Assembly (NCBI GenBank): GCA_020310875.1
Contig: CM035407.1
Coordinates: forward strand, 88,439,632-88,503,631
DNA: 64,000 nucleotides
Source: Ceratopteris richardii
Lineage: Eukaryota > Streptophyta > Polypodiopsida > Polypodiales > Pteridaceae
Direction: 5' to 3'
Made by a program: the position numbers and the translations under genes. Within the stretch, counting starts at the first letter, position 1. Each line of letters opens with the position of its first letter. This document shows positions 19,550-29,684 of the stretch, piece after piece. The notes under the pieces are model-generated. The model saw only the letters and a list, made by a program, of their open reading frames with translations. It was not told the origin of the DNA and did not search any database.

Positions 19550-20085
19550 TCTGTCAATCGCGATCGCCCTGTCAATCGCGATCGACAAACCACGACGGAC
19601 ACATGCCGACAGCTCTGTCAATCGCGACCGACAGAGTCAACGACCGACTGACCATGACTGAATTAAACCTACGCGTGACGTGTCAATCGCGATCGAGCCA
19701 TCAATCGCGATCGACCAGTCAATCGCGACTGACAGCCCCGACGGACCTTTCAATCGTGACTAACCCAGTCAACGATTGCTTGACCACGATGGACAGACCC
19801 TCGCGACGGACCTGTCAATTGTGATTGACCCATCAATCGTGACTGACAGAGTCAACGACCCTTTGACCACGATCGACTGAAAATCCGTGCCACGTGTCAA
19901 TCACGATTGACCCATCAATCGCGACTGACAGCCACGACGGACCTGTCAGTCGCGACTGACAGCCACGACGGACCCATCAATCACGACTGACAGCCACGAC
20001 GGACCTGTCAATCACGACCGACACCTCGATCGCGATTGACCTATCAATCGGGATTGACAGAGCTTGCGAACGCGATTGACGGGCA
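19550..20085. repeat. CG-rich degenerate tandem repeat in the gypsy E leader
   Basis: More than 20 imperfect units of about 20-40 bp built around TCAATCGCGATCGAC, alternating with ACAGCCACGACGGACC-like spacers. Each core contains the self-complementary TCGCGA or GATCGCGATC, so the array can form many small hairpins. CpG density is far above that of the flanks. It lies between primer site and gag, where a packaging or enhancer role is possible but unproven. Confidence 0.9.
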
Positions 20086-21125
20086 AATTTGGCTAATATT
20101 TTAGGGCAAAAAAGAGTGGTCTATTTTTGACAAATTGTGAAACAAATACTAGGGTTTATCATTGCTTTGTGAGGCCTATACCTAGAACATTTTGAGAAGT
20201 CCTGTCTACCGGTTAACCTGTTTTAAATCTTGTTTTAGCCCCAAAACCCTGAATGGACATAACCTCCTCATACGAAATTTGATTGCGGTGATTTTTGTTT
20301 TGTTGGAAAGCTCCTGGGGAGTACAACCAAAACTTCCACTAGTTAAGGTAGAATTGATGTCAGGATTATTAGATAGGGTAATTTTGAAGTGACCATATCC
20401 CGGGGTAGAAAAAATAAGTTTCCCTTGGGATTGTTTTCCATAGAGGCAAAAGGCGATTGGGTTTGTGAATTACATGCATGAAAATGATCTGTCTGTTAAG
20501 TGAATTCAATTCTTGAGCTAATTGTGGACTTTTTCAGGTTCTTTGAGAGCATCGAAGGGTACTCGAAGCAAGAGTAAGTGCGAGCTTGGGAACATGCTTC
20601 CTGGGCATACAAGGGCAACCAAGGGAAGAAACTTAAGGTTGGAAATTCTCAACACCCTCTGCCAATCCCTAGCATAGGCTAAGTACGGATAGAGGTTTTG
20701 ATTAATTAGGAACACTTTAAGAACAACCAAGTCCAAGAACTCTAATCACTCAAGTGCAAGTGCTAGGAGATTACAATTGCGAAACAACCTAAGGGAAAAG
20801 AACTTAAATTGAGCGACCACACTCAAAGTACGATAAAATTCAAGTGTTCCTTGCGACGAAGATTAATTGGACAAGAAGTGACACCCTAAGAGCAATTAAA
20901 AAAGAACAAGTAACTGATACAAAAGAACTCAGCAACGCAAAGTGTACTTGGGAAAAAATTGGGATTATTCAATTGGGCATATGAACCTTAGATCAGGACG
21001 ACACCTAGGGAGAGAGACAAAGTCTTAGATCTTCAGAGGCTAGTGTCAATTATACTGCTAGGTCTTGGGCCCAGCAGCCGAGCCATCATTCGTATTACCC
21101 TAGCTCTGAGACTAGCGAGTCTGAG
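20086..21125. other. Leader of gypsy E without a recognised gene
   Basis: About 1 kb between the tandem repeat and gag. Short frames only. A stretch near 20250 (CATAACCTCCTCATACGAAA) and AAG-rich sequence from 20560 are typical of long plant gypsy leaders. I see no domain. Confidence 0.6.
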
Positions 21126-22079
21126 ATGTCCCACAGTATGGAGAGACCTACAGGAAGTTCTGGAGTTCCATATTTACATAGGGTGGAAGGCCCTTACAAG
21201 ACGCAACTCGAATACCTTAGGACCAACCGATTAGGTGCTAGCATCTATGAGGACGGCCTAGGAAGATCTGTGGTCCAGATTAAAAACCCTGACCAATCCA
21301 TTGGACTAGAGCACCCAGCTGTCAAGTTTGAAAACGGAGCATACCTAGACAAGGAAGGGACAATATATGTAGTCACCAGTCATCTAGATAGGACAGATGA
21401 ATTTGGGAATGTGGTCCCAGAAACGGACTTAGGTGACCTAGAGCAAGGAAACATGGGTGTAGAACCTAGAACCCCCCGAGGCAAATTTGTGCTCACTAGG
21501 ATTATCACACCAGAGTGGATTCCCCAAGATAATAAAAGCATAAATCTACTCCTGAACCGAGAGACTGATGAAGCCTTTTGGAGGTATAGATCTAATCAGC
21601 CGAATGAGGAAGGAACAATCATGATATATGAGTTCAAAGATCCTGATAGTCCAGGTAGAGTGACCTACTTGGATCAGACTTCAGAGAGGGTCTTTGTGGT
21701 TACAGAAAATGATAGGCATGCTTACACTTGGAAAGGTGAATTTATTTTCCCCCAACCAAGATCGAATGTGTCCTTTGGTCACCCCGGAGCTGGAACATCC
21801 CATGTTCATGGAACTCAAAGAGACAGACATAGAGATAGATCGGAGGTAAGCTTTGCCAACCCAGTGGGAAGAGAAGGAACGAGAACTGAAACAAATAGAG
21901 TGGAGCCTGAGGGACTTAGAGCCCCAAGGAACCAAAGGAATGCTGATGATTTCCCTCTGCAAAGGCCTAGGGAACACACCAGGATTTTGAGACTGGCTCA
22001 GTTAGTTAGGTCCATGAAGAATTACTTCGATGGCACAGGAGACCCATATGATCATGTGGCCGATTTAGGTAAGTCTTGA
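21126..22079 (+). CDS. Gypsy E gag, N-terminal part
   Basis: 317-codon frame. The N-terminal half is an acidic, Glu/Asp/Arg-rich region with no named domain (for example TPEWIPQDNKSINLLLNRET). It ends with the start of the retrotransposon gag domain (LVRSMKNYFDGTGDPYDHV). A frameshift at about 22075 separates it from the next frame, which continues the capsid domain. Confidence 0.8.
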   Translation: MSHSMERPTGSSGVPYLHRVEGPYKTQLEYLRTNRLGASIYEDGLGRSVVQIKNPDQSIGLEHPAVKFENGAYLDKEGTIYVVTSHLDRTDEFGNVVPETDLGDLEQGNMGVEPRTPRGKFVLTRIITPEWIPQDNKSINLLLNRETDEAFWRYRSNQPNEEGTIMIYEFKDPDSPGRVTYLDQTSERVFVVTENDRHAYTWKGEFIFPQPRSNVSFGHPGAGTSHVHGTQRDRHRDRSEVSFANPVGREGTRTETNRVEPEGLRAPRNQRNADDFPLQRPREHTRILRLAQLVRSMKNYFDGTGDPYDHVADLGKS

Positions 22080-22936
22080 GAGCTGAACAAGTTGAGGACC
22101 TGTTCACGCAATATAATGCCTTTGGTCTAACACTTAGGAACACAACCCTTACGTGGTTTCAACCATTGAATGAGAGACAGTTCAGGAGCATAGAACAACT
22201 TTTAGAGGCTTTCATCACCGAATTCTCTAAAAGTGGCATAAGGCATAATACTTCCTCATTGATACATAGCTTCAAGCAGACCCCTCAAGAGACCGTGAGA
22301 CTTGCAGAAAGAAGATTTAGGCAATATCTTGAGAGATGCACTGCTCCTGAGTTACCAACACTAGCCAAACAAGTGGCTTTATTTGTGGATGGATTGCTAA
22401 GTACCAAATTGAGGTCCTATGTGTACTTGAAGGACCCTAGGACCATAGAAGAGTGTGTACGCATGTGCATTGACATTGAGGATAACCTAGGGGAGGAACT
22501 AGAGCTTTCAAAAATCTACAAAGATTCCGATAGTGCTTCTAGCCTCTCTTCCTCACAATCCACATCAATTGAGGAACTTGCGGAGAAAGTAGCTCAAAAA
22601 CTAGGTGTCTCTAGTAAACAAATTCCTAGATTTGCCCCTATAAAGAGGTGCTATACTTGCGGTGGTGACCATATGGCGAACGCATGTCCCATCATGGCTC
22701 AACCCCAAGTGAACCCTAGCAGCCAATACTGCACCCTAGAACGGAGATACACAAATCACACAGCACAAGACTGTCCATACAATAAGCAAGCGGTTAGACA
22801 AACCTACCCTCAGCCCTATCCACAACAGGGAAGGAACCAGAACCAATACCCTCCACAACAATATGGTAGACCGCAACAATCCTATCAACAACCTTACCAA
22901 AACCAACAAAGGGCACAACCTGTGTTAGCTCAATAA
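22076..22936 (+). CDS. Gypsy E gag, capsid and first zinc knuckles
   Basis: Continues the retrotransposon gag domain: NTTLTWFQPLNERQFRSIEQ, then AFITEFSKSGIRHNTSSLIH and FVDGLLSTKLRSYVYLKDPR. A zinc knuckle CYTCGGDHMANACP (C-x2-C-x4-H-x4-C) follows, then a degenerate second one ending NHTAQDCPYN. The tail is Gln/Pro/Tyr-rich. A TAA ends the frame, but in-frame coding resumes at 22955. Confidence 0.88.
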   Translation: MRAEQVEDLFTQYNAFGLTLRNTTLTWFQPLNERQFRSIEQLLEAFITEFSKSGIRHNTSSLIHSFKQTPQETVRLAERRFRQYLERCTAPELPTLAKQVALFVDGLLSTKLRSYVYLKDPRTIEECVRMCIDIEDNLGEELELSKIYKDSDSASSLSSSQSTSIEELAEKVAQKLGVSSKQIPRFAPIKRCYTCGGDHMANACPIMAQPQVNPSSQYCTLERRYTNHTAQDCPYNKQAVRQTYPQPYPQQGRNQNQYPPQQYGRPQQSYQQPYQNQQRAQPVLAQ

Positions 22937-22954
22937 CCTCCAACCCCCGCTAAT

Positions 22955-23419
22955 GTGATACCTGTAAAGTATGCAGCTGCAGAAGAGAATTTGAATAGGG
23001 ATATAGTGCCAGTAACACCATTGCTTTCAGAAAGTGATCCTGGTGACCATAGCTTTGATTCTACACATATTGATAGTCCCCAGGCTTACTACATGCAATC
23101 TCTTGAACATGGTGAGTCCTACTACATGCAATCTCCTGAACATGGTGATTCCTACTACAGTGAAGAACCAAGTGAACCTAGTTGGGAGCCAGAGTACACA
23201 AATGTAATGTACACAAACCCTAACTCTAGACCCCAACCTAGGCACGTAAGACCCCCATTCCCTAGAGGACCATGCTACAGATGTCTGGGAGATCACCTCA
23301 TTCGTGATTGCCCCTTACCTCCACCTACACAACCCCAGTCAGTGACAATTCAAGGCTTTTGCCAAGATTGTGGAAAGGAGCATCTCTTACAAGACTGCCC
23401 AATAATATGCCAAAAATAA
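22955..23419 (+). CDS. Gypsy E gag tail with two further zinc knuckles
   Basis: Contains a short repeated block (YYMQSLEHGES, YYMQSPEHGDS, YYSEEP), then knuckles CYRCLGDHLIRDCP and CQDCGKEHLLQDCP. Together with the preceding frame gag has four knuckle-like modules, three of them intact, which is unusual in number. Confidence 0.82.
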   Translation: MIPVKYAAAEENLNRDIVPVTPLLSESDPGDHSFDSTHIDSPQAYYMQSLEHGESYYMQSPEHGDSYYSEEPSEPSWEPEYTNVMYTNPNSRPQPRHVRPPFPRGPCYRCLGDHLIRDCPLPPPTQPQSVTIQGFCQDCGKEHLLQDCPIICQK

Positions 23420-24135
23420 CTCCAATTAACGTTATTGGGTTAGTTGTAGACTCAACAGGAAGTGTCACTTCCACTGCACCAGTGCAAGTGGTCACTAGAG
23501 CCCAAGCTTTGCAACAGAACCCAGGAATAGGTCAAGAGAAGTGTTCTGAGGTTAGTGAGACGGAGAGCATAACCAAGAAAAGGACGAGAGCCTGGAGGGA
23601 TAGTCGAGAAATAATGAAAAGACAATGTTCTAAAAAGATGAGCGACTTAGAAGAAAGCATAAGAGAAAAAAAAGCCGAAATTGTTGAACTCACCTCTCAA
23701 ACAAACTCTTACATACCACCACCACCCTCATTTCCATCACCATCTAACCCACCATCTGTCCACCTACCTCAGACCATCCCACCACCCCCTAGCGTAGGAT
23801 CAGTGCTAGCTGACCCCACTCCTGGAGACATAGACATGATGCTTAAGGCATATCAGGCCAGAATCCAAGAAGGGCCAAATGTGACGGATCATGACAAGTG
23901 CTACCCTAGAGCTAACCTAGAGATAGAAAGAACCAAGCTGTGTGCAAAAATGGTCGCATTGGCTCAAACCATGTTTGAAGCCAATCGTCTCTTCAACTAC
24001 TTTGGCTCAACTAATACACAATTGCACTTAGATGGACTCCTAGAGAAGTTAGAGAGCATAATTGCAAGATCTGCCAAGGAAGAAAAAAATCAAGGAAGAG
24101 ATGAGGCAAGCAAAAGAATAAGCCTTCCCCCATAG
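23408..24135 (+). CDS. Gypsy E gag-protease linker region
   Basis: Overlapping frame with a basic coiled-coil-like stretch (KKMSDLEESIREKKAEIVEL), a Pro-rich segment (IPPPPSFPSPSNPPSVHLP) and a helical tail. The part around ARIQEGPNVTDHDKCYPR aligns with the gag segment of element F at 60420-60490, so it belongs to the polyprotein and is separated by frameshifts. Confidence 0.72.
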
Positions 24136-24332
24136 GAAGCTTTTGTGCCCAATTCCACTGAACCAGACACCTCCTCTTCTATGAATAGGTACACACCAGA
24201 TTCCCACAAGATATTCCCTCTATTTATGGAGAGCAGGAGAGTGCACAAAGTCAAGAGAGGTTAGACTTCGAGTCTAACTCCCTACAAGAATTACCCCATT
24301 TCACAGGCCCATGGGAAACCAAGTCGACTTGT

Positions 24333-24875
24333 ATGAGAGCACCCACAGTCATGGTAAGAAACGAAGACTCAGTCATACCTAGGAATATGGAGGTAGTGAA
24401 AAACACTAACGTGCAGTGCAACCTCACTTTAGAAGAGCTACTCAAAGTTAGGCCAGAGTTATGGAAACATGTAGCCAAACAAGTACCAGAGATAGCAAAA
24501 CCTCGTTCCCAGTTAGGTTCTCATAGGACTGTGCCAGAAATTCCTCTAGATAAGATAGGAGATATGAGTGAAGGTGAAGAAGGAAACACCTATCTTCCCA
24601 TTACCCATCAGGGGTACACAACTAAGGCGATTCTAGACTCAGGTGCAGGAGTTGCTATTGCTACCACTTCCCTATGGAAGCGGTCGGGCAAGCCAGCACT
24701 CAGGCCCACGAGGATGAAATTGCAAATGGCTGATGGTCACATAGAAAGACCCTTAGGCTTGCTGGAGGGAATAACTCTCACTACATGTGGTGTAGAGTTT
24801 GAGCACACGTTTTCTATCTGTGATTTTAGCAAGAACCATGCCTATGAGATGATTTTGGGAAGACCATTTATGTGA
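24333..24875 (+). CDS. Gypsy E protease (PR1)
   Basis: Retroviral-type aspartic protease that would process the polyprotein. YTTKAILDSGAGVAIAT carries the catalytic DSG. LRPTRMKLQMADGHIERPLG and YEMILGRPFM (the ILG flap-end motif) follow. A TGA after GRPFM separates it from RT. In F the same stretch reads through. Confidence 0.92.
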   Translation: MRAPTVMVRNEDSVIPRNMEVVKNTNVQCNLTLEELLKVRPELWKHVAKQVPEIAKPRSQLGSHRTVPEIPLDKIGDMSEGEEGNTYLPITHQGYTTKAILDSGAGVAIATTSLWKRSGKPALRPTRMKLQMADGHIERPLGLLEGITLTTCGVEFEHTFSICDFSKNHAYEMILGRPFM

Positions 24876-24911
24876 TAGTTTCAAGTAGTACAGGATTGGG
24901 GAACCAATTCC

Positions 24912-27191
24912 TTGTATTTGCAACACCTAGGTGTCACGACCAAGGTTAATCTCAAAGATTACTCTCATAGAGATGTCCCTCCTATCCAATGGAATCCTAT
25001 TCATAGAGTCAAAGATGATATAGAGTCTGTGCACTCCATAGGATCAGGATCCTCATGGATGCATGAAGACACTCACTTATGGATGTGTAAAGTGGCAGTA
25101 GAAGAGGAGAAGAGAGAAAAAGCCAGAGAGATAGGTGCAAAAGAAACACATAGATCCATTCAAGACCCAACTTATGCACCTGTAGTATTTCCTGATGAAG
25201 AATTTGAACCCCACGGCTGGGCAGAAATCCTAGCAACCATGGATGTAGCCATCAATGAAGAACAATGGACACCCCACTGTGATGAGGGTGGCTATGACAT
25301 TTCAGTTTTCTCCATAGAGCCAATCATGGGAGAGGCAGTTCTAGAAGAATGCGAACCTAGCCCTAATGCATTTAAGGATGCAAGTGACTCCGACCTAGAG
25401 TCAATCATTATGGACCCACCTTTTGCATCAGATGAAGAATACTTCTATGAAGTAGAATTTCAACCCCAGAGACACGGAGAGATAACAAATGATGTAAGGT
25501 TAGCCACACAAGTGACCCATAAGGATGAAGGAAAGAAGAGAAAGAAGAGAGAAGTCACACTAGAAGAGGAAGAATATTTGTTTGAGGTTCCAGAAAACTT
25601 TAAAAAGTATGAGATAGACGATAGGAGAGTCATGACAAGGATGCCTAAACGAGAGGCACAATCAGGAGAGGCCTATGATAACAAAGAAACCACCAACAAA
25701 ATAGTGGTAGCCCTAGAAGAAGGAGAGGAGAGATGCACGTACATAGGCCATGACCTAACAGAGGAAGAAGAGCATGCGTTAATAGCCTTGCTAAGAGAAT
25801 ACAGAGATGTATTCGCTTGGAGTTACAAGGATTTGAAAGTTGTAGACCCAGACATATGCTCACACACTATCCCCATGACCTCAGATGCTAAACCTTCTAA
25901 GCAAAAGCCATACACCTACAATGATAATTATGCTGCTAAGATCAAAGAAGAGATAGATCATCTGGTAGAAGCTGGATTCATCTATGGAATTGAGCACACT
26001 GAGTGGGTATCCCCCATTGTAGTGGTGCCCAAGAAGAATGGAAAGCTACATGTATGCATTAACTTGAAGAAGGTTAATGCAGCCATAATTCGAGATAACT
26101 ATCCGCTTCCTATCACAGAACATCTCTTAGAAAGAGTAGCAGGCAAGGAAGTGTACATCTTCCTTGATGGATTTCCGGGCTACAATCAAGTAGCCATAGC
26201 TCTAGAAGATCAACATAAGACAGCTTTTGCCACAGAGTGGGGCATATTTGCTTTTCAGGTAATGCCATTCGGGCTGACCAGTGCTCCTGCAACCTTCCAA
26301 AGATTGATGTGTCACGTGTTTAAAGAATTCCTGAGGAAGAATTTAGAGGTCTATGTTGATGATCTCTGTGCTCATTCCAACATTAGACAGACACATATAC
26401 CAGAACTCAGGCAAATCTTTGACAAATGTAGAGAGTATCAAGTCTGCTTGAACCCAGAAAAGTGTGTTTTCATGGTCAGGCAAGGCAAGATTCTAGGACA
26501 CATAGTGTCAAAGAATGGCATATCCATCGATGAAGAGAAAGTAAGAGCCATAACCGAGTTACCTAGGCCAAAGAATGTCAAGGAAGTACAATCTTTCATG
26601 GGGCATTGTGGTTATTACCGACGGTTTATACACGTGTATGCCATCATAGCAAAGCCTCTGTATGGAATTTTGACTAACTTTGAGTGGACTGATGAGTGTG
26701 AGGACTCCTTTAATGAACTCAAAAGAAGGTTGTGTTCAGCACCAATCTTGACCACACCGGATTGGAATAAGCCCTTCCATGTTCATGTGGATGCATCCAA
26801 TTATGCTATTGGATGTGTACTTGCACAACCTACGAGCGAAGGCAATATGGATCTTCCAATTGCCTATGCTAGTAGACAGTTGAATGCGGCTGAACGAAAC
26901 TATACAACCACTGAACGAGAGGGATTAGGCATGGTATATGCAGTTAAAAAGTTTAGACACTATTTGCTTGCAAATAAGTTTAAATTTTTTACTGATCATC
27001 AAGCACTATTGTACTTGGTAAACAAGCCATGCAATACAGGTAGATTAGTAAGATGGTTTCTCTTACTAATGGAATACGACTTCGAGGTTGTGACACTTTG
27101 GACTAGATCGGGTGATCAAAGCAATCCTATTTGCATGATTATGGTGGCCGACCCTTCACATGGACGCACATACCTATGTGAAGAGGTGTGA
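24912..27191 (+). CDS. Gypsy E reverse transcriptase-RNase H
   Basis: 759-codon frame. The first 280 residues are an acidic linker. RT begins around TEWVSPIVVVPKKNGKLHVC, with the first catalytic motif FLDGFPGYNQVAIAL, then FQVMPFGLTSAPATFQRLMC and the active-site YVDDL. RNase H follows, with HVDASNYAIGCVLAQ and FFTDHQALLYLVN. The last 35 codons are out of frame because a deletion near 27090 fuses RNase H to the integrase zinc finger. Confidence 0.93.
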   Translation: MYLQHLGVTTKVNLKDYSHRDVPPIQWNPIHRVKDDIESVHSIGSGSSWMHEDTHLWMCKVAVEEEKREKAREIGAKETHRSIQDPTYAPVVFPDEEFEPHGWAEILATMDVAINEEQWTPHCDEGGYDISVFSIEPIMGEAVLEECEPSPNAFKDASDSDLESIIMDPPFASDEEYFYEVEFQPQRHGEITNDVRLATQVTHKDEGKKRKKREVTLEEEEYLFEVPENFKKYEIDDRRVMTRMPKREAQSGEAYDNKETTNKIVVALEEGEERCTYIGHDLTEEEEHALIALLREYRDVFAWSYKDLKVVDPDICSHTIPMTSDAKPSKQKPYTYNDNYAAKIKEEIDHLVEAGFIYGIEHTEWVSPIVVVPKKNGKLHVCINLKKVNAAIIRDNYPLPITEHLLERVAGKEVYIFLDGFPGYNQVAIALEDQHKTAFATEWGIFAFQVMPFGLTSAPATFQRLMCHVFKEFLRKNLEVYVDDLCAHSNIRQTHIPELRQIFDKCREYQVCLNPEKCVFMVRQGKILGHIVSKNGISIDEEKVRAITELPRPKNVKEVQSFMGHCGYYRRFIHVYAIIAKPLYGILTNFEWTDECEDSFNELKRRLCSAPILTTPDWNKPFHVHVDASNYAIGCVLAQPTSEGNMDLPIAYASRQLNAAERNYTTTEREGLGMVYAVKKFRHYLLANKFKFFTDHQALLYLVNKPCNTGRLVRWFLLLMEYDFEVVTLWTRSGDQSNPICMIMVADPSHGRTYLCEEV

Positions 27192-28242
27192 TGTCTGTCA
27201 GCGAACTCAGTATCCTATACGCAAAGATGAGATGCCACTGAAACCTATGATGGGTGGATGTGCATTCTCTAAGTGGGGAATAGACTTTGTAGGTCCTATT
27301 AATCCCCCAGCCAAGGGTTCACATGCTGAATATATCATTGTGGCCACAGACTATTTAACCAAGTGGGTAGAAGTGAAAGCTACCACAAAGAACGATGCTC
27401 AAACGACAACTAAGTTCTTATTCGAGAACGTATTCACGAGATACGGGCTACCTATAGAGCTAGTTAGTGATAGAGGGACTCACTTCTTGAATGAAGTTAT
27501 TAAAAATCTTCTCCAAGAATTCTTGGTAGTACATAAGAAGTCTGCCCCCTATCACCCACAAGCTAATGGCCATGCTGAGAGCACAAATAAGATCCTATGC
27601 AATGTGTTGACTAAATTGGTGAATAATAAACGCTCTGATTGGGACAAACAGCTACACCATGCTATTTGGGCATACCGAGTGGCCTATAAAACGGTACTCC
27701 AAGCCACACCCTTTCATATGGTATTTGGCCAAAATGCGGTGCTACCTCTGGATTTCTTGATTCCCACATTGAGAATAGCACAGGAGCATGAGTGGACGGG
27801 CCATGAACTCTCTTCAAGAGTTTTTGACCTCGAACGATTAGGTGAAACAAGACTAAGAGCTGCAGCAGGAATATATGCAGCTAAGAAAAGGCAGAAGGCG
27901 TATTTTGATGCTCATGTGAAGGATAAAGGAGTGAAAGCAGGGTACCTAGTTTTAGTCTACACTTTGAAGCAAGATGCAAGAAAATTAGAGAAACGTGGCT
28001 ATGGACATATGATCATAAATAGGATCTCAACGAGTGGAGCAGTACAACTAGCCACCTTAGAAGGTGATATTCTTCCGAGCTACATCAGCGGGTGCAGAGT
28101 CAAGTTGTATTAGGAACCTCTCACAGAAGAAATGCTCAGTCGACTCAACACTGCTTAGAAACGCAAAGAAGAAGAAAAACGAGTTTGAGAAGAAGCTCAA
28201 GCAGAAGCTTTAGAATGCATTAGAAGGATGAAGTTGAGATGA
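27092..28242 (+). CDS. Gypsy E integrase (truncated zinc finger)
   Basis: DDE integrase. The HHCC finger keeps only its second half (WWPTLHMDAHTYVKRCDVCQ), and the first His is deleted. The catalytic core has WGIDFVGPI, VSDRGTHFLNEV and HPQANGHAESTNK (D, D, E). The C-terminal region includes AKKRQKAYFDAHVKDKGV and ISTSGAVQLATLEGDILPS. A TAG at 28111 precedes further coding (EPLTEEMLSRL) in the same frame that is intact in F. Confidence 0.92.
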
Positions 28243-28293
28243 CAGCGTAGGGATCAACCTAGGACAGGTGCCTATGAGGATCCAGGATATCAT

Positions 28294-28971
28294 GTGGCAA
28301 TGTGTGAAGTCTCAGGAATAAGTCCCCAAAGAATAATAGATCGACGTCCTTTTGTGACCTTAGAGGTAGGACAAGGAGTTAGTGCAAAAATTGTGCGAGC
28401 ATTGATTGACTCAAGTGCAGCCACTAGTGCGGTGAGACTTTCTTACTGTCGAGAATTGAAATTAAAATTCAATCCTATAGAAGCATATCTCATAGGATTG
28501 GGAGGTGTGGGAACCCCTTGCATGGGCGAGGTGGAACTTCCCCTCTCCATTCAAGATGTTCCAATGACAGTTAAGGTACTAGTGTGTCAAGATGAGGATC
28601 TCACTGAGCCTCTGGTCTTGGGTCAAGACTGGATCTATGACCATGCAGTCAACTTAAACCTAAGAAGTGGACTTCTTCAGGTATGGGTAAATCAAAGTCG
28701 AATTACAGTTGAGTTAGATAATGGAGCACTCAAGGAACTAGAAAAGGCACAGAATCCTGGTCCTTCCAAGGGTACATATGAAGTTGACCATGTTGTTCTT
28801 GTCCAAAGCTATGTGATGCAGAGGAATGGTGATCTCAATAAAGAAGTCAAGGCCTCAACGGAACTCCCTTCTTTTCCAAAGGCCAAAGGGAGGCATCAAC
28901 CAAAGGCAGATCAATTACTGAAGACTACCTATGCTGGAGGCCAAAAGAATGTGCGAAGCAGAATGACGTAG
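28294..28971 (+). CDS. Gypsy E second retropepsin-like gene (PR2)
   Basis: An aspartic-protease fold after integrase, where gypsy elements normally have none. VRALIDSSAATSAVRLS stands at the catalytic loop (DSS, not D-T/S-G). LIGLGGVGTPCMGEVELPL and a final LVLGQDWIYDH match the LG-x-DWL end of retropepsins. F has the same protein with LIDTGAAISCITFS, a canonical DTG. The E copy has lost the Gly, so it may be inactive. The role could be polyprotein processing or a non-catalytic fold. Confidence 0.8.
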   Translation: MAMCEVSGISPQRIIDRRPFVTLEVGQGVSAKIVRALIDSSAATSAVRLSYCRELKLKFNPIEAYLIGLGGVGTPCMGEVELPLSIQDVPMTVKVLVCQDEDLTEPLVLGQDWIYDHAVNLNLRSGLLQVWVNQSRITVELDNGALKELEKAQNPGPSKGTYEVDHVVLVQSYVMQRNGDLNKEVKASTELPSFPKAKGRHQPKADQLLKTTYAGGQKNVRSRMT

Positions 28972-28974
28972 CCA

Positions 28975-29454
28975 TTGAAACAATTGTGGGTGCAAAAAGG
29001 CGAGCGGCCTATTACAGTCAAGCGACAACAATCATCTCAACTTCCTATTAGTAATCAACGACATGATACTAATAAGAAGACTTCCAAAACTTCTTTTGAG
29101 AAAGTGAAATCTATCTGGGTACCCAAGAAGTCGATGAAGGCTGACCCACAATCAAGACAAATTTGGGTGCCTAAGGCTTGCTTGCAGGCTCAACTAGTCA
29201 CGCACAAATCACATCATACACAACAGGGTTCACTCTCTCAAAGAGCCATTACCCACTCTTGTTTAATACGCACGAACACACAATTGCCCAGAAGCACGAA
29301 CAGACTCACTTGTAAATGGGTCCCAAAAATGCCTCATTCCCAAGCAGACATACTCAAAAAGCCCTCGAGAGTCTCCACAAAACCAAAACCGAAAACCATC
29401 CATTGTGTTTGGCAGCCTAAAACTTGTAATAAAACCCCCGAACCCCATGTGTAA
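28975..29454 (+). CDS. WVPK-repeat basic linker after PR2
   Basis: In frame with PR2 after one TAG. Very basic and Ser/Thr/Gln-rich, with five spaced motifs LWVQK, IWVPKK, IWVPKA, KWVPKM, VWQPKT. F has AWIRK, VWIPKK and IWIPKS in the same place. Spacing is irregular (about 20-60 residues). A nucleic-acid or protein-binding tail is possible. I know no named domain for it. Confidence 0.7.
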   Translation: MKQLWVQKGERPITVKRQQSSQLPISNQRHDTNKKTSKTSFEKVKSIWVPKKSMKADPQSRQIWVPKACLQAQLVTHKSHHTQQGSLSQRAITHSCLIRTNTQLPRSTNRLTCKWVPKMPHSQADILKKPSRVSTKPKPKTIHCVWQPKTCNKTPEPHV

Positions 29455-29684
29455 ATTCATCCTCATTTGCTAACTCATCACTCATACACTGCATCTTTCC
29501 ATCTAGCTCGTAGGACTATCCATTCATTAACTACACACACAATCATCGAGCACTCACTGACCCACTAACCCATTACTCACCTCATGATAATGTTGTAACG
29601 GGGACAAAAAGTGTTCTATCTTGTCCATTACAATATTAACGCATGATTCTATATTCTCACAGAACCAGCAAGCAAGTAATAACA
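29455..29684. other. Spacer before gypsy E ORF3
   Basis: About 230 bp of non-coding sequence between the WVPK linker and ORF3. TATATTCTCACAG at about 29650 resembles a splice acceptor 30 bases before the ORF3 ATG. Confidence 0.45.

Noticed and set aside
19286-19824. Arg/Ser-rich ORFs across the CG-rich array
   Set aside because: These are translations of the tandem repeat on both strands with no independent support.
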